From positions 46,036,002 to 46,100,001 of the forward strand of contig NC_084831.1 of NCBI RefSeq assembly GCF_033115175.1: DNA of 64,000 nt, written 5' to 3'. This document shows positions 11,071 through 22,821 of the stretch, one piece after another. A program made the translations under genes and the position numbers. Numbering within the stretch: position 1 is the first letter of the stretch; each line of letters starts with the position of its first letter. The notes beneath the pieces are model-generated. The model worked only from the letters and a program-made list of their open reading frames with translations, was not told where the DNA came from and did no database searches. The stretch comes from Lepus europaeus. Its lineage: Eukaryota; Chordata; Mammalia; Lagomorpha; Leporidae.

Positions 11071-11728
11071 ATTGGCCTTGGTACAGTGGTTAAGACACTG
11101 CTTGGGGGGTCGGTGCTGTGGCCTAGTGGGCTAAGCTACCACCTTCAGTGCTGACACCCCATATGGGCCCCAGTTTGAGTCCTGGCAGCTCCTCTTCTAA
11201 TCCAGCTCTCTACTATGGCCTGGGAAAACAGTGAAAGATGGCCCAAGTGCTTGGGCCCCTGTACCTGTGTGGGGGACCCAGAAGAAGCTCCTGACTCCTG
11301 GCTTCAGATTGGCCCAGCTCTGGCTGTTGTGGCCATTTGGGGAGTGAACCAGCAGATGGAAGACCTTTCTTTCTGTCTCTCCCTCTCCCTGTCTGTAACT
11401 CTACTTCTCAAATAAATAAATAAACAAATAAAATCTTAAAACAAAAACAAAACCTTGCTTAGAATGTCCACATCCCGTATTGGAGTGCCTGGGTTCTAGT
11501 CACAGCTCTGCTTCCAATCCAGCCCCTGACAATGCCCCGGGAAGGGAGCAAAAGACGGCCCAGTGCTTGGGCCCCTGCCACCCACGTGGGAAACATCCAG
11601 GGGGAGTTTCTGTCTTCAGCCTGGCCATTCCAGCCATTTGGGGAGTGAGCCAGCAGATCAAAGATCTCTCCCTCTCTCTCTTTGTCACTGTGCCTTTCAA
11701 ATAAGTAAAGATTAAAAGAAAAGAAAAA
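11071..11728 (+). repeat. Older SINE split by insertion of a younger C SINE
   Basis: The outer head 'attggccttggtacagtggttaagacactgcttg' (11071-11104) resumes at about 11453 with 'ccttgcttagaatgtccacatccc' and runs to 'caaataagtaaagatt' (about 11728). The intervening part is a complete C SINE. A short CTGCTT/TTGCTT sequence on both sides is the likely target duplication. Confidence 0.75.
11105..11450 (+). repeat. C SINE nested inside an older SINE
   Basis: 'ggggggtcggtgctgtggcctagtgggctaagc' to 'aaataaataaataaacaaataaaatctt'. Complete copy interrupting the surrounding element. Confidence 0.85.
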
Positions 11729-13302
11729 GATCCCGCAGCTGCCTGGATGCCCTGGCCCTAGGGACGCAGCAGGCATGGGGGACTCCCCTGGCTGGACTGA
11801 GAGCTCCTTGCGGGCGGCCCAGATTTTGCTTTTTTCTGTATCCTCAGCCCAGAGCAGGAGGCCTGGCTCAGCGCGGGGGCCACTGTTGCTTCACTGTGTC
11901 AGCCAATGAAAGAGAGGATGGGTTGTCTGCCTCTCAGCCCGTGACCTCCCCTGAGGACGCAGCCGTGCCCGCCGCAGCCCGGCCCTACCGCGGACTCTGG
12001 GTGTGTGTTGCCTGTGCCAACCATGCCCTCCCTGGCCTCAGCAGCTCATAGCCTCCTGGAGAGGCTGTCTCTCAACAGTGTGGGCACAGCGCCCTGTGGC
12101 AACAAGCTGTGAAGAGGGAGCAGCAAAATGCTGGAGGAGCAGCCTCCTGAGAGCCGGGGAAAGTGAAATGCATCCCCAGGATGGACTTGGACCCTGAAGA
12201 ACAGCGAGGCGCTTGCCAGGGCTGCCGAGTGGAGGGGGAGGGCTTTCTGATCAGAGGCCCAGGGAGCTGCTCTGAGGGTGAGGAGGAAGCCTGCAGAGTT
12301 CTGAGCAGGGTCTAGAGCACACCCAGGCCTGGTGAATGCACAGCAGGGGGCGCATCACTGCTGGGCCAGGCTGGAGTGTGTGCTCCTGTCTTTGAGACCA
12401 TTGGAACTCCTCCTGTGAGGAGCGAGTCTCCGTCCACCCCCACCCCCGACTCCTCTGGGCGTTTTGCAAGATGCTGTAAATGCAGACAGGTGCTCTTGGC
12501 ACCGCAGGCAGGAGCTGCCCAGTGTGAGCAGCGGCAGGCTGTCAGGCCAGGCCAGCTCCTATCAACAGTGTTTCTCTGCCAGAGGTGTGTGCTCAGATTG
12601 GAGGGTCAGAATGGGAGGGAGGCCTGGCGGGAGACTCCTATAATAGCCCGGATCGGGACAGTGTGGGAGGGAGCAGGTAACAGGGAACCCCGTCCCTTCC
12701 TCACGTACGCTTAGACCAGCCTGGCCTACCCAGACTGGCCTGGAGCTGGGAGGACGGTTTTGTAGTCCAGAGACTTTGGCTTGGAAGCTACCCAGCCACA
12801 TCCCTTGGCAAGTGTGACCTTGGCAAACCAGAAGCAATTCCTCCACCAGTAAGATAGGAGTCATAGCAGCATCTCCCAGGGTATTGTGGGGGTGTCATGT
12901 GGAGATGCTACTGAAAGCACGCCACCTGCTTTCAACCATGTGTGTTTTCTTGCTCTCCCACGCTGACCCTGGGGCCCCATGGCTCCCTCATCTGCCACCA
13001 ACCTGCCACTGATGTTCTGGCTTACAAGGACTCTGTCCCCCCTGTGTGGGATGTGAACTCCTTCCTATATTCAGGGACCCCTTCTTCCAGGCCCAGAGCT
13101 CACCTCTCGTGTGTTTGTTCAATGCTTAAGTCTAGGATGGTTGGCAACCAAAAGGTGGCTGGAACTCTGTTTAGGTCAAGATTCCTCAGAATTAGACTGT
13201 GGTCACCAATCCCTGTAACTATCGCCACCATCTCATCACCGTCATATTTGTACAGTCCCTAGCTTGGTGCCAGGCACAGCTCAGTGACACTCTTTCTTAT
13301 TT

Positions 13303-13592
13303 ATTATTATTTTTAAAGATTTATTTATTTGAAAGACAGAGTTACAGAGAGAGAGAGAGAGAGAAAGAGAGATCTTCTATCTGCAGGTTCACTCCCCAGA
13401 TGGCCACAATGGCCAGTGCTGGGCCAGGTAGAAGCCAAGAGTCAGGAGCTCACTTGGGCCATCTGGCACTTTCCCAGGTGCATTAACAGGGAGTTGGATC
13501 ATAAGTGGAGCAGCTGGGACTTGAACCAGCGCCCATATGAGATGCTGATGTCATAGGTGGCCACTTTATCCTCAGTGCCACAGCACTGGCCC
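13303..13592 (-). repeat. C SINE
   Basis: 'tttttaaagatttatttatttgaaagacagagttacagag' to 'gccacagcactggcccc'. Near full length with a small internal deletion. Confidence 0.88.
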
Positions 13593-14546
13593 CTCAGTGG
13601 CACCCACAGGAGCTCTTCCTTGAAGTTCTCACTAGCAGGGACCCTCCTGTGGCATCTATGGCTTGTAATGGGACACACCTACCTGAATGCAAATCCTCTC
13701 TTTATCTCTGACTTCCTACTCAACCTCCTTGAGTTTCAGATCCCATATCCTTAAAATAGTAGTGACTTTTGCCTTGGGGAGCTGTGATGAAGATGAAGTG
13801 GGCTGGCCCACGTGAAGGGCTTAGCACAGTGCCTTGCACACGGTACAGGTTCTGTGTTTGCCATTCTTATCATTCATGTGAATGACAGTGCTCCTGGCTG
13901 GCACACAGTAGGTCATGTAGCAAATACAAAACATTCATCTGTTTGCCCTTGCTACCCTGCTGGCTCCTGGAGGGCAGGGCCATACCCTTTTTACCTCCAG
14001 CCCTGCTGGCTGCGTTGTGCATGTAGTGCCTCTCCATACACAGCTGCCGAATTGATGGTTCTCTAATGAAGTCCATCAACTCATAAGCAGCCACCTTCTA
14101 AAAATGCCGCAAAGCAGAAACAGCAAGACTCACCCTCTCAGTCAAGGACTTCTTTTCCAGTACCTGCTGTGGGTTGGCTCTGTGTGGGACATTGCCCTGG
14201 GTTCCAGGACAAAGGCACAGGTTGAGTGTCTGCATTTGTGCCTGATTCCGGCGGTTGATCTGACCGCTGTCGTCTGGAAGAACGATGAGAACTCAGCTCC
14301 TTCCAACACATCTGCCCTGTGGTGCAGGATTTGGCTTGCCTGTGAGTGGGGGTGATGAATAAGACATTCCTTGAGGGAGAGTCCTTGGCCTCCAAAGCTG
14401 TCCGGATCCATGCACACCTGGATTCATTGTCCAGCTGCAGCTTTCTCTGGCTGTGTGACTTGGAGTAGATGACTAGACCTTGCTGGCCCTTGGCTACTCC
14501 ACAACATGGTCACCAGCCTGCTTGAACTGTTAGAAGATCAAGCAGC

Positions 14547-14767
14547 GGCTGGCGCTGTGGCACACAAGGCCAAGCCTCTGCCTGCAGTGCCTGCATCCCA
14601 TACCGGTGCCAGTTTGAGTCCGGGCTGCTCCACTTTCAATCCAGCTCTCTGCTAATGTGCCTGCGAAAGCAGTGGAAGATGGGGCAAGTGCTTGGGTCCC
14701 TCCTGGCTTCAGGTCAGCCCAGCTCTGGCCATTGTAGTCATTTGGGAAGTGAACCAGAGGATGGAAA

Positions 14768-14811
<44 letters not shown>

Positions 14812-14845
14812 CAAATAAGTAAATAAATCTTTCTTTAAAAAAAGA
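14547..14845 (+). repeat. C SINE with (CT)n run
   Basis: Head 'ggctggcgctgtggcacacaagg'. An uninterrupted CT dinucleotide run (about 14771-14807) precedes 'gcctttcaaataagtaaataaatc'. The run is a likely polymorphic microsatellite. Confidence 0.88.
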
Positions 14846-15907
14846 TCAGGCAAACATCATGATTACAAATACTGTCGGTGGGAAGTGCTGTACAGTACGA
14901 ATGGCAGAAATATACTGAGACCTTGCTTTGGTGAGACTAAGCGTGCGATGAGCTAAGCACCGTTAAGGAGGGGGCTGAGATTATGCAGGGAGAGAGCTGA
15001 AGGGCGCTGGTACCTGGAGCTCAGTGTGGCATTAACGCACATTTGTATTCCACTGTGGCCCTGGTGTCTCTGGTTTCTCCACCTGGTGGCTCCCCCCGCC
15101 CCTTCCTGTCCCAGCTTGCCCTGCCCTCCTGGCCCCTCACTCCTTCACTTCTTCCAAGTCTGCACCGGGCACTGCCTGCCATCTTATTGCCTTATCTCTG
15201 CACAGCACCCCACCCCTGCCCCAGCACCGGCCGCACTCCCGTCCCTCCCCTCTGCTCCGTCCCCCAACCCCCAAGCCTGTATCACCGCAGAGCACAGTCC
15301 GCATCTTGCCTACTCTTCAGTGGTTTTGTGTTGCATGCCCGCCTCCAGCCCCAGCCCCAGTAGAATGGAGCCCCAGGAGGGTGCGGGTGTTTTCGTCACT
15401 GCAGTTTCCCAGCGCCCTGACGGGATGGAGCCAGACTTTCTATAAAGGACCCGACAGAAAATCCTTCCTGCTTTACAGAGCAAAGGACCTTGTCACCACA
15501 ACACAGCTTCGTCATTCCCGAAGGAAAGCTGCCGTGGACGTAGGTAATCACCCCAGCAGGCCTACGTTCCAACAAAGCTTTCCTTAAGCAAGCAGGGGGG
15601 AGACTGACTTTGGTCTGTGGGCCACCGTGAGCGAACGCCAGGCCCAGACCACTGCCAGGCACCCTGCAAATGCTCAGTGAATCCACACCGAGTGCATTAA
15701 CAAGTGGATAAATGAGTGGATGGGCGCACGCTCCCTGGTACAGTGCCTGGCACATGGCTGGTACTCAGTATATACATATTCTTTCCTACTTTGTACTCAA
15801 TAGATACGACAAGATAGCTATGATGTACTGTGTTAGAGGCATGAAGAAAGTGCTGTGGCCATGCTTCCCCCTGGAAGAAGGCAGGACTTCGAGGGAGTCT
15901 GTATTTT

Positions 15908-16720
15908 TGAGTTCTCTGGAGGGACAGAACCAATAGGACATGTGTATATGTGCATATGTGTGTGCATGTATTTGTGTAAGTATGTGTGTGCACGTGTGGG
16001 TGCCTGTATGTGTGTGCATGTGTGGATGCCCGTATGTGTGTGTGTGTGGATGCCCGTATGTGTGTGCGTGTGCGGGTGCCCGTATGTGGGTGCACGTGTG
16101 GGTGCCCGTATGTGTGTGCACGTGCGGGTGCCCGTATGTGTGTGCATGTGTGGATGCCCGTATGTGTGTGCACGTGTGGATGCCTGTATGTGTGTGCACG
16201 TGTGGATGCCCATATGTGTGTGCACGTGCGGGTGCCCGTATGTGTGTGCGTGTGCGGGTGCCCGTATGTGTGTGCGGGTGCGGGTGCCCGTATGTGTGTG
16301 CATGTGTGGGTGTGTATGTGTGTGTGGGTGCGGGTGCCTGTATGTGTGTGCATGTGCGGGTGCCCGTATGTGTGTGCGTGTGCGGGTGCGGGTGCCTGTA
16401 TGTGTGTGCATGTACGTATAGGTGGGTGTGGATGTATGTATGTGGATGTGCGTGCTTTAAGCAGTTGGCTCCTATGATTAGTGGGCTGGCAAGTCCAGAA
16501 TCTGCCAAGGGGTCCTGTGGGCTGGAGAGCCACTGAGAAGCCAAAGTGGAAGTTCAAGTCCAGACTCAGTCTGTTGTGTTCAGGCCTTCAGCTGATGGGA
16601 TGAAGCCCACCCACATAAGGGAGGGCATTGGCTTCACTCCACTTCTGTGGACTTAAATGTTAATCTCACCCCCCACCCCCAATAAAAGAAACACCCTCAC
16701 AGGAACATAATGTTTAAAAA
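15908..16720 (+). repeat. Old dispersed repeat carrying an expanded minisatellite
   Basis: The left arm 'gttctctggagggacagaaccaatagg' (about 15913-15938) and right arm 'cagttggctcctatgattag...cagctgatgggatgaagcccacccacat...aaacaccctcacag' (about 16460-16720) look like a common mammalian interspersed repeat. That repeat normally has a TA/TG-rich core between the arms. Here the core is a 26-bp tandem array. Family name not assigned. Confidence 0.5.
15980..16415 (+). repeat. 26-bp minisatellite, about 16 copies
   Basis: Consensus close to GTGCCCGTATGTGTGTGCAC followed by GTGCGG, 26 bp in all. Copies differ mainly at CAC/CAT/CGT and TGG/CGG positions, and shorter variants are interspersed. The unit length is not a multiple of three, so all frames stay open on both strands; this is not coding. 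Confidence 0.85.
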
Positions 16721-16737
16721 TATCTGGGCACTGTGGC

Positions 16738-17090
16738 TGTCTTAGTTTATTTGTGTCTCTAGCATAAAATACCTGAGGCTGGGTAATTTGTAAGGAGCAT
16801 AAATCTATTTCTAGCAGTTCTGGAGGCCAAGAAATTCAAGATCAAGGCCGTGGCATTCCGTGTCTGGCGAGGGTTGCTCTCTGCATCCCCAGTAGCATCT
16901 CTTGCTGTGTCTTCACAGGGGAGAAGGGGACGGAGACGGGTGGCTGCTTCGTTCTCCCAGTGTGGGAGAGAGGGAAGAGCAAAGCGCACTCTTGGGCGCC
17001 TCCTCCGCAAGGCTGCTCATCACCACTGAATCACTTCGCACATCCACCCCTCGGGGCTAAGTTCTAGCATTTGAATGTTGCAAGGACAAA
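16738..17090 (+). repeat. Old interspersed repeat, family not assigned
   Basis: 'cttagtttatttgtgtctctagc', 'acctgaggctgggtaatttg' and 'cagttctggaggccaag' are phrases of a widespread old mammalian repeat. Seen by pattern only. Confidence 0.45.
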
Positions 17091-19241
17091 GCCAAGGTGA
17101 CACACACAGTGTGCTACCTCTGTGTGGATGCTCCCCTTAGACTCAGACCGTGAGCCAAGAGTTCAAGGGCAAACAGTTTATTTGGGAGGGGACCCCAGGA
17201 TGCACTGGTGGGGCAGTGAGGATATGAGACAGGAAGGAGGAAAATAAGCACTGGGTGGGGTGCTTGCCATGGAGCAGGTGCGCAACGTGCCTCACACTTA
17301 TCCTACTCCTGGGGCTTGGGAGGCTGGGGTCTTTGTCCCCCAGGGCTGCTCCCCAGTACATTTGTTGCCCAGGGTGCTTGGGCTAAGAGGGAGAGAGCCC
17401 GCAAGTGGAGAGGGGCAGAAGCTCACAGCAGGATGGCTTGGGAGCACACGTGGACAGCGAGGGCATCGGGGACAAGGGTAGGGCGTGGAGGGGATGCTTG
17501 AGCTAACCTTGGAAGACAAATCAACCACCCCCTTGTTTAAGGTACTGTTTTTCAGGTCTTTGGTGCCCACAGCTAAAAGTTAGTCCTAACTGGGACAGTC
17601 ACTAATAGCTGTGCCAGCAGACAGGCAGGGGGCATTTTCCTTCCCTTGTGCCCAGTTGAAAAATTCTCTGGGTAGGACTCTGATTGGCCCAGCTTTGGTC
17701 CCATGATTGTATTTTGCAGTCTGGGGGTGTGGCTTTATGATTGACATTCTCCACCACCACTCCTGAGGGAGCCAGCTATTCCTAGCACCCAGGGAGGTTG
17801 CAAATGAAACAATAGATCTCCACAGTGGGAGTGCTTTTATTTGTTTCTTCATTTTTGCGAGTGACAAATACAACTCACAGAGGAGCTGCAGCTTAATGAA
17901 ACAATTTGCATGCCCAAATAAAACAAGTTCCACCGCTGAGCTATTGACTAGAAACAGAGACTTGAAAAAGCCATCCAGTTTCCAGAGCGACACAAGCCCT
18001 GGAAGAGAAAGCAGCCCCAACCCCGCCAGTGAAGACGCCAATCATTCATTCTCTTTGGCCCGCCTGCCATCGGTGCAGGGTGAAGGGACCGCAGGAAAGT
18101 CACTCACCCTCTCCAAGCCTCCGTATCCTCATCTGTAAAGTGGGGCTGATGTGGATGTGCAGCTCCTGGGCTCGGGAGCACTCAGCAGCGTAAGGCTTGT
18201 GAAATACAAGCACGGGGACTGGCGTCGGCGGGGTCTCAGTAAATAGCGATGAAGACCGCCCTCTGGGAGCCTTCGCTGCTCAGTGGGATTGTCCTGTGGC
18301 CACCCGGAGCCCAGCTGGAACTTTCCTGCCGCTCCACGGGAGGCTGCTCACCACTGCTGTACTAGGAACCCCTTCTTCCCCTCACCTCCTCTAACCTCTA
18401 GAGAGCTGCTATGCTATCCAGACTTGGCAGGTGGGAAAGGTGGACCAGCATGAGAGGCAAGGGACTGGGAAATGGGGGCAGGTGCACAGCCAGGTGTGCA
18501 CCCTGCAGCAGCTGCATGTGGAGAGGAGTAGGGGCAGTAGAGGGAAGACCCCATGTCTCTTTCCCTCAGTGAGCCCCAGACATCAGCCTCATGGAGCCGG
18601 GGAGTGCTCCTTGCTGGAGGCATGCCCGCAGCACCCTGAACCCCTTCCAGCTGCTCATTTTACTGCTGAGTCGTAAGGTGCTCACTGTCATGAGCCTCCG
18701 CCTTCCTTCAACAAGGATGAAGTGAACCACTGCAGAAAAGGACATGCTGCACCTCATTTAGCACCCAGTCACCACTCCACAAGGAGTGCTCCGTCAAGGT
18801 CTGACGGGGGACAGGGAGAAGCCTGTGCTGCTCGGGTCACGCTGCTGGCATCCACTCTGTGCAGCCTCCAGGCTGGGTACTGGCAGCTGGAAGCCAGTGT
18901 GGAGTAGCCAGCCACGCCCTGAACAGCTCACACAACTCTAACAGGTGCCCTCACGGGGAGAGAGAATGGGGTCGGAACACAGTAGCTTGTCCGAGGTCCT
19001 TCTGCCTTACTAGGGTCTGTTTTGGGTGACCCTAGAAGGTGAACTTGAATTGGAGGGAGAAATTACAGAAAAGAAGATTTCAACTCAATAGAAAGCAAAT
19101 TCAGAAGACTTAGGCCTGCTGGAAAGTGGTTGATCCCTCGTGAGGCAGTGATCTGCCTGTCTGTCCCCCTTTCAGAAGCTGCACGGCAGAGTGGAGTCTC
19201 GCTCTAGATCTGGAGGCTGGAAGAGGTGATGACTACGCTTT

Positions 19242-19593
19242 TTAAAAATATTTATTTATTTATTTGAAAGGAAGAGTTACAGAGAGGCAGAGAGAGAGAG
19301 AGAGAGGGAAGGAGAGGGAGAGAGAGAGAAAGGTCTTTCATCTGCTGATTCACTCCCCAAATGGCCACAATGGCTGGAGCTGCGCTGATCCAAAGCCAGG
19401 AGCCAGGAGCTTCTTCCACTTCTCCCATGCAGGTGCAGGGGCCCAAGGACTTGGGCCATCTTCTACTGCTTTCCTAGGCTATAGCAGAGAGCCAAATCAG
19501 AAGTGCAGCAGCTGGGACTTGAACCGGCGCCCATAAGGGATGTCGGCACTGCAGGCAGGGGCTTTAACCCACTGAGCCACAGCGCCAGCCCCA
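19242..19593 (-). repeat. C SINE, full length, with GA-rich stretch
   Basis: 'tttatttatttatttgaaaggaagagttacagagaggcagag' with an expanded GA run (19285-19330), ending 'cacagcgccagcccc'. Confidence 0.9.
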
Positions 19594-20448
19594 TGACTAA
19601 GTTCTTTCCCACCCTGAGATTCTAGAAACCTCTGACACTCTCACCTGTCTGCACCGTCTTTAACATGCCTTGCTCACACCAGCTAAACAGCTTTTGGCTG
19701 CCTGGGGATGACTGCTGGCCCAGAGAAGGAGCTGGCTGGCAGCGCAAGGTGAGATTCGTCTCCATTTCTGTGGGCATGGCGTCATGAAGGCTGCTATTCT
19801 GCAGTGGTCCACTGCCCCCGAGGAAGTCCTAGTGCTTCAGGTGCATGCCAGCTGTCCTTGCAGCTGCCCAGTGGGGCAGCGTGTCCTGCAGGGCTTAAAA
19901 CCGTAATCACATAGAAATCAGCACTCACTGGCCTCCCCCTAGCACAGGGAGCCACAGTCCTGGGGGCTGCCAGGCTGGGCCTGCAGTAGCTCACTGAAGA
20001 GGGGCAGCCAAAGGCCGGGTCCCAGGCCCTCCTCCTCACCAGGTTGTGGACAGCTCACCACCCCAGACTGTGGGGGCTGACCACCGTGGAGGGATGGATG
20101 GGGCAGCCAGCTCTGCCAGCAGAAATCCCCCATTGCTGCCCCTTAGGTCTCCCACAGTTCCCACTGGGGCCCATAAGGCTCAGGGTAACGGCCCTGCATG
20201 GTCTAGACCAGGAACTTACCAAAGGCAAGGACAGGGTCTCTTTTATCCCCAACTGCAGCTTCAGAGCTTAGCACTTGGCCAGTGCTCGGTAAATGTCTGT
20301 TGAGTGAATGAGTGGACGAACTGTGGTCCTCCTGGACTTGACAGAAGTGAACTTGACCAAGAGCTATCTCAGAAAGGGCAAGGATCACTGGGCTATGAGT
20401 TGAAGGCAAGTGTGGAGCTTGGATTTTTGTTTTTTAAAAAGATTTGTG

Positions 20449-20785
20449 GGGGCAGTATTGTGGCATGACAGGAAAAGCCACCACCTACAATCCCGGCATC
20501 CTATATGGGCGCTGGTTCATGTCCCAGCTGCTCCACTTCCCATCTAGTTCCCTGATAATGGCCTGGGAAAAGCAGCAGAAAATGGGCTAAGTGCTTGGGC
20601 CCCTGCCACCCACATGGGAGACCCAGATGTAGCTCCTAGCTCCTGGTTTCTGATTGGCCCAGCCCTGGTCATTGCAGCCATTTGGGAAGTGAACCAGCAG
20701 ATGGAAGATCTCTCTCACTGTCTCTCCCTCTCTCTCACTTAACTCTGCCTTTCAAATAAATAAAACACTTTAAAAAAAACACTTA
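20449..20785 (+). repeat. C SINE, left arm of a tail-to-tail pair
   Basis: 'ggggcagtattgtggcatgacagg' to 'caaataaataaaacactttaaaa'. Its tail abuts that of the next, inverted SINE. Confidence 0.85.
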
Positions 20786-20811
20786 ACACTTTTTTTAATA
20801 AAACACTTTTT

Positions 20812-21113
20812 AAAAAAAAGTGTTTTATTTATTTGAAAGACATAGTGACAGACAGAGAGATCTTCTACCCACTGGTTCACTCCCCAGGTACCCACCAGCA
20901 GCCAGGGCTGGGCCAGGCCAAAGCCAGGAGCTGGAATTCCATCCAGGTTTCTCACGTGGGTGGCAGAGATCCAAGCACTTGGGCCACATCCACTGTCCCT
21001 GAGGCACATCAACAGGAAGCTGGATTAGAAGCAGAGCAGTTGGCACTCAAACCAGTACTCGGAGATGGGACAGCAGTGTCACAGACGGTGGCTAAACCCA
21101 TTGCAGCCCCTTG
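20812..21113 (-). repeat. C SINE, right arm of a tail-to-tail pair
   Basis: 'agtgttttatttatttgaaagacatagtg' to 'aacccattgcagcccc'. Inverted relative to the preceding SINE, only about 30 bp away. Confidence 0.85.
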
Positions 21114-21962
21114 AGCTTGACAAACCCCTGCTTGTTGGGGCTCAGTTATCTAATGGTGTCATTGGGGAACTGGCCTGGGGCTGTGTTTTGGTGAGCTCTA
21201 GACCACAGGGCCTGGGGCTGCACACCTGGTCCCAGCCTCAGTGCTGCAGACCTGGTGTGGAGTTACCTGTTTGGGACTGAGGGACATCACTGATGTGAGT
21301 TTACTTAAACAACCAAAACTGAGGCTGTCTTGTATGTCAAGCACATTGCGGGGCCGCAGGCCTGAATCAGATATGCTTTGGGCTGAAAGAACATGGAATC
21401 AAGTAGGGGCAACAGACGTGCAGTTGTGGCCCAAAGAAGAGGAAGCAAATGCAATGCCCTGGGACAAAATGCCCTGAGAGGCCTCAGGGCACAAAAGGGA
21501 GTGGTGATTAAGGAGAGGTGGGAAGATGTGGCCACCCTCCTGTAGGAGGCGCCTTTGAGCTGAGCACGTGGAACAGAAAAGGCAACAGCAGGTGTACAAA
21601 GGCACTGTGGTGAGGCAGTGTGGGAGCAGAGAGCAGGAGTGAAGTAACAGGGAGGGAGGGTGCTTTCAGGACACTGGGGAGGAGGGCACAGCTCCTGGAG
21701 AGGCAACGGTGCAAAGAGCGGCACAGATCCAGGCTGGACTGGCCCAAACCCTGGCTGTCCACACACTTAGCTGTCTTGTGCTCCATGTCTAGTGTAAGAG
21801 AGGAGGGTGGCAGTGCTTACTATCCTGGGCTTGGAGAGAGTGGGAGGAGATTGTATGCGGGAAGTGCCTGGCCTTAGGGTGGCCTTGGGGTTCCTGGTCA
21901 CCTTTTGGGTTTTAGTTAACATGCTGACGCCCCTGAGAGAAACTGCCACGGTGTTTGTTAAC

Positions 21963-22325
21963 TCTTTCTTTCTTTCCTTCCTTCCTTTCTTTCTTCCTTC
22001 CTTCCTTCCTTCCTTCCTTCCTTCCTTCCTTCCTTTCTTTCTTTCTTTCTTTTTTAACAGGCAGAGTGGCCGCCGCGGCTGGCGCGCTGCGGCCAGCGCA
22101 CCACACCTATCCAAAGGCAGGAGCCAGGTGCTTCTCCTGGTCTCCCATGGGGTGCAGGGCCCAAGCACTTGGGCCATCCTCCACTGCACTCCTTGGCCAC
22201 AACAGAGAGCTGGCCTGGAAGAGGGGCAACGCGGACAGAATCCGGTGCCCTGACCGGGACTAGAACCTGGTGTGGTGGCGCTGCAAGGCGGAGGATTAGC
22301 CTAGTGAGCCACGGTGCTGGCTGTT
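21963..22325 (-). repeat. Young-subfamily C SINE with (TTCC)n/(TTTC)n tail
   Basis: The reverse complement of the same subfamily as the copy at 3.2 kb ('cctaatcctccgcc' and 'accgggact' segments seen inverted). A TTCC/TTTC tract of about 85 bp (21966-22050) has grown from its tail. Confidence 0.85.
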
Positions 22326-22528
22326 AACTGTTTCTCTGATCAGCATGAAGGAGAGCATCAGAAAGGAAGTTTACTGATGGGGGGTGGGGTGGGCAGTACA
22401 GGGAAAAACATTTGGCCTTGGGAACAGGAAAGGCAAGGAGGAAAATGAACCAGGAGTCTGGGGAAACAGGGGAATTTTACCAACTTCCAAATTTTGCCAG
22501 AAAACTGCCTTAAATTCAGGGTTTTTTA

Positions 22529-22821
22529 AGATTTTTTTTTTTATTTAAAAGGCAGAGCCATAAAGAGAGGGAAAGAGATCTTCCATCCTCCGGTTTGCTT
22601 CCCTCCTCTGGCTGCAATGGCTGCGGCTGGGCCAGACTCTATCCAGGTCTCCCACATGTATGCAGGGACTCAAGCACTCAGGCCATCTTCTGCTGCTTCC
22701 CCAGGCACATTAGCAGGGAGCTGGATTGGAAGTGGAGCAGCTAGGATTCAAAATGGCATCCATACGGGATGTTGGCATTGCAGGCTGTGGGTTGACCCAG
22801 TGTGCCACAACGCCAGCCCCA
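22529..22821 (-). repeat. C SINE
   Basis: 'aagattttttttttatttaaaaggcagagcc' to 'gtgccacaacgccagcccc'. Near full length. Confidence 0.88.

Noticed and set aside
15980-16415. CRISPR-like regular repeat array
   Set aside because: Units are head-to-tail without unique spacers, in mammalian DNA; it is a minisatellite.
15697-16557. Long open frames on both strands (His/Thr-rich and Cys/Val-rich) over the minisatellite
   Set aside because: They arise because a 26-bp unit lacking stops is open in every frame. No start context, splice signals or family match.
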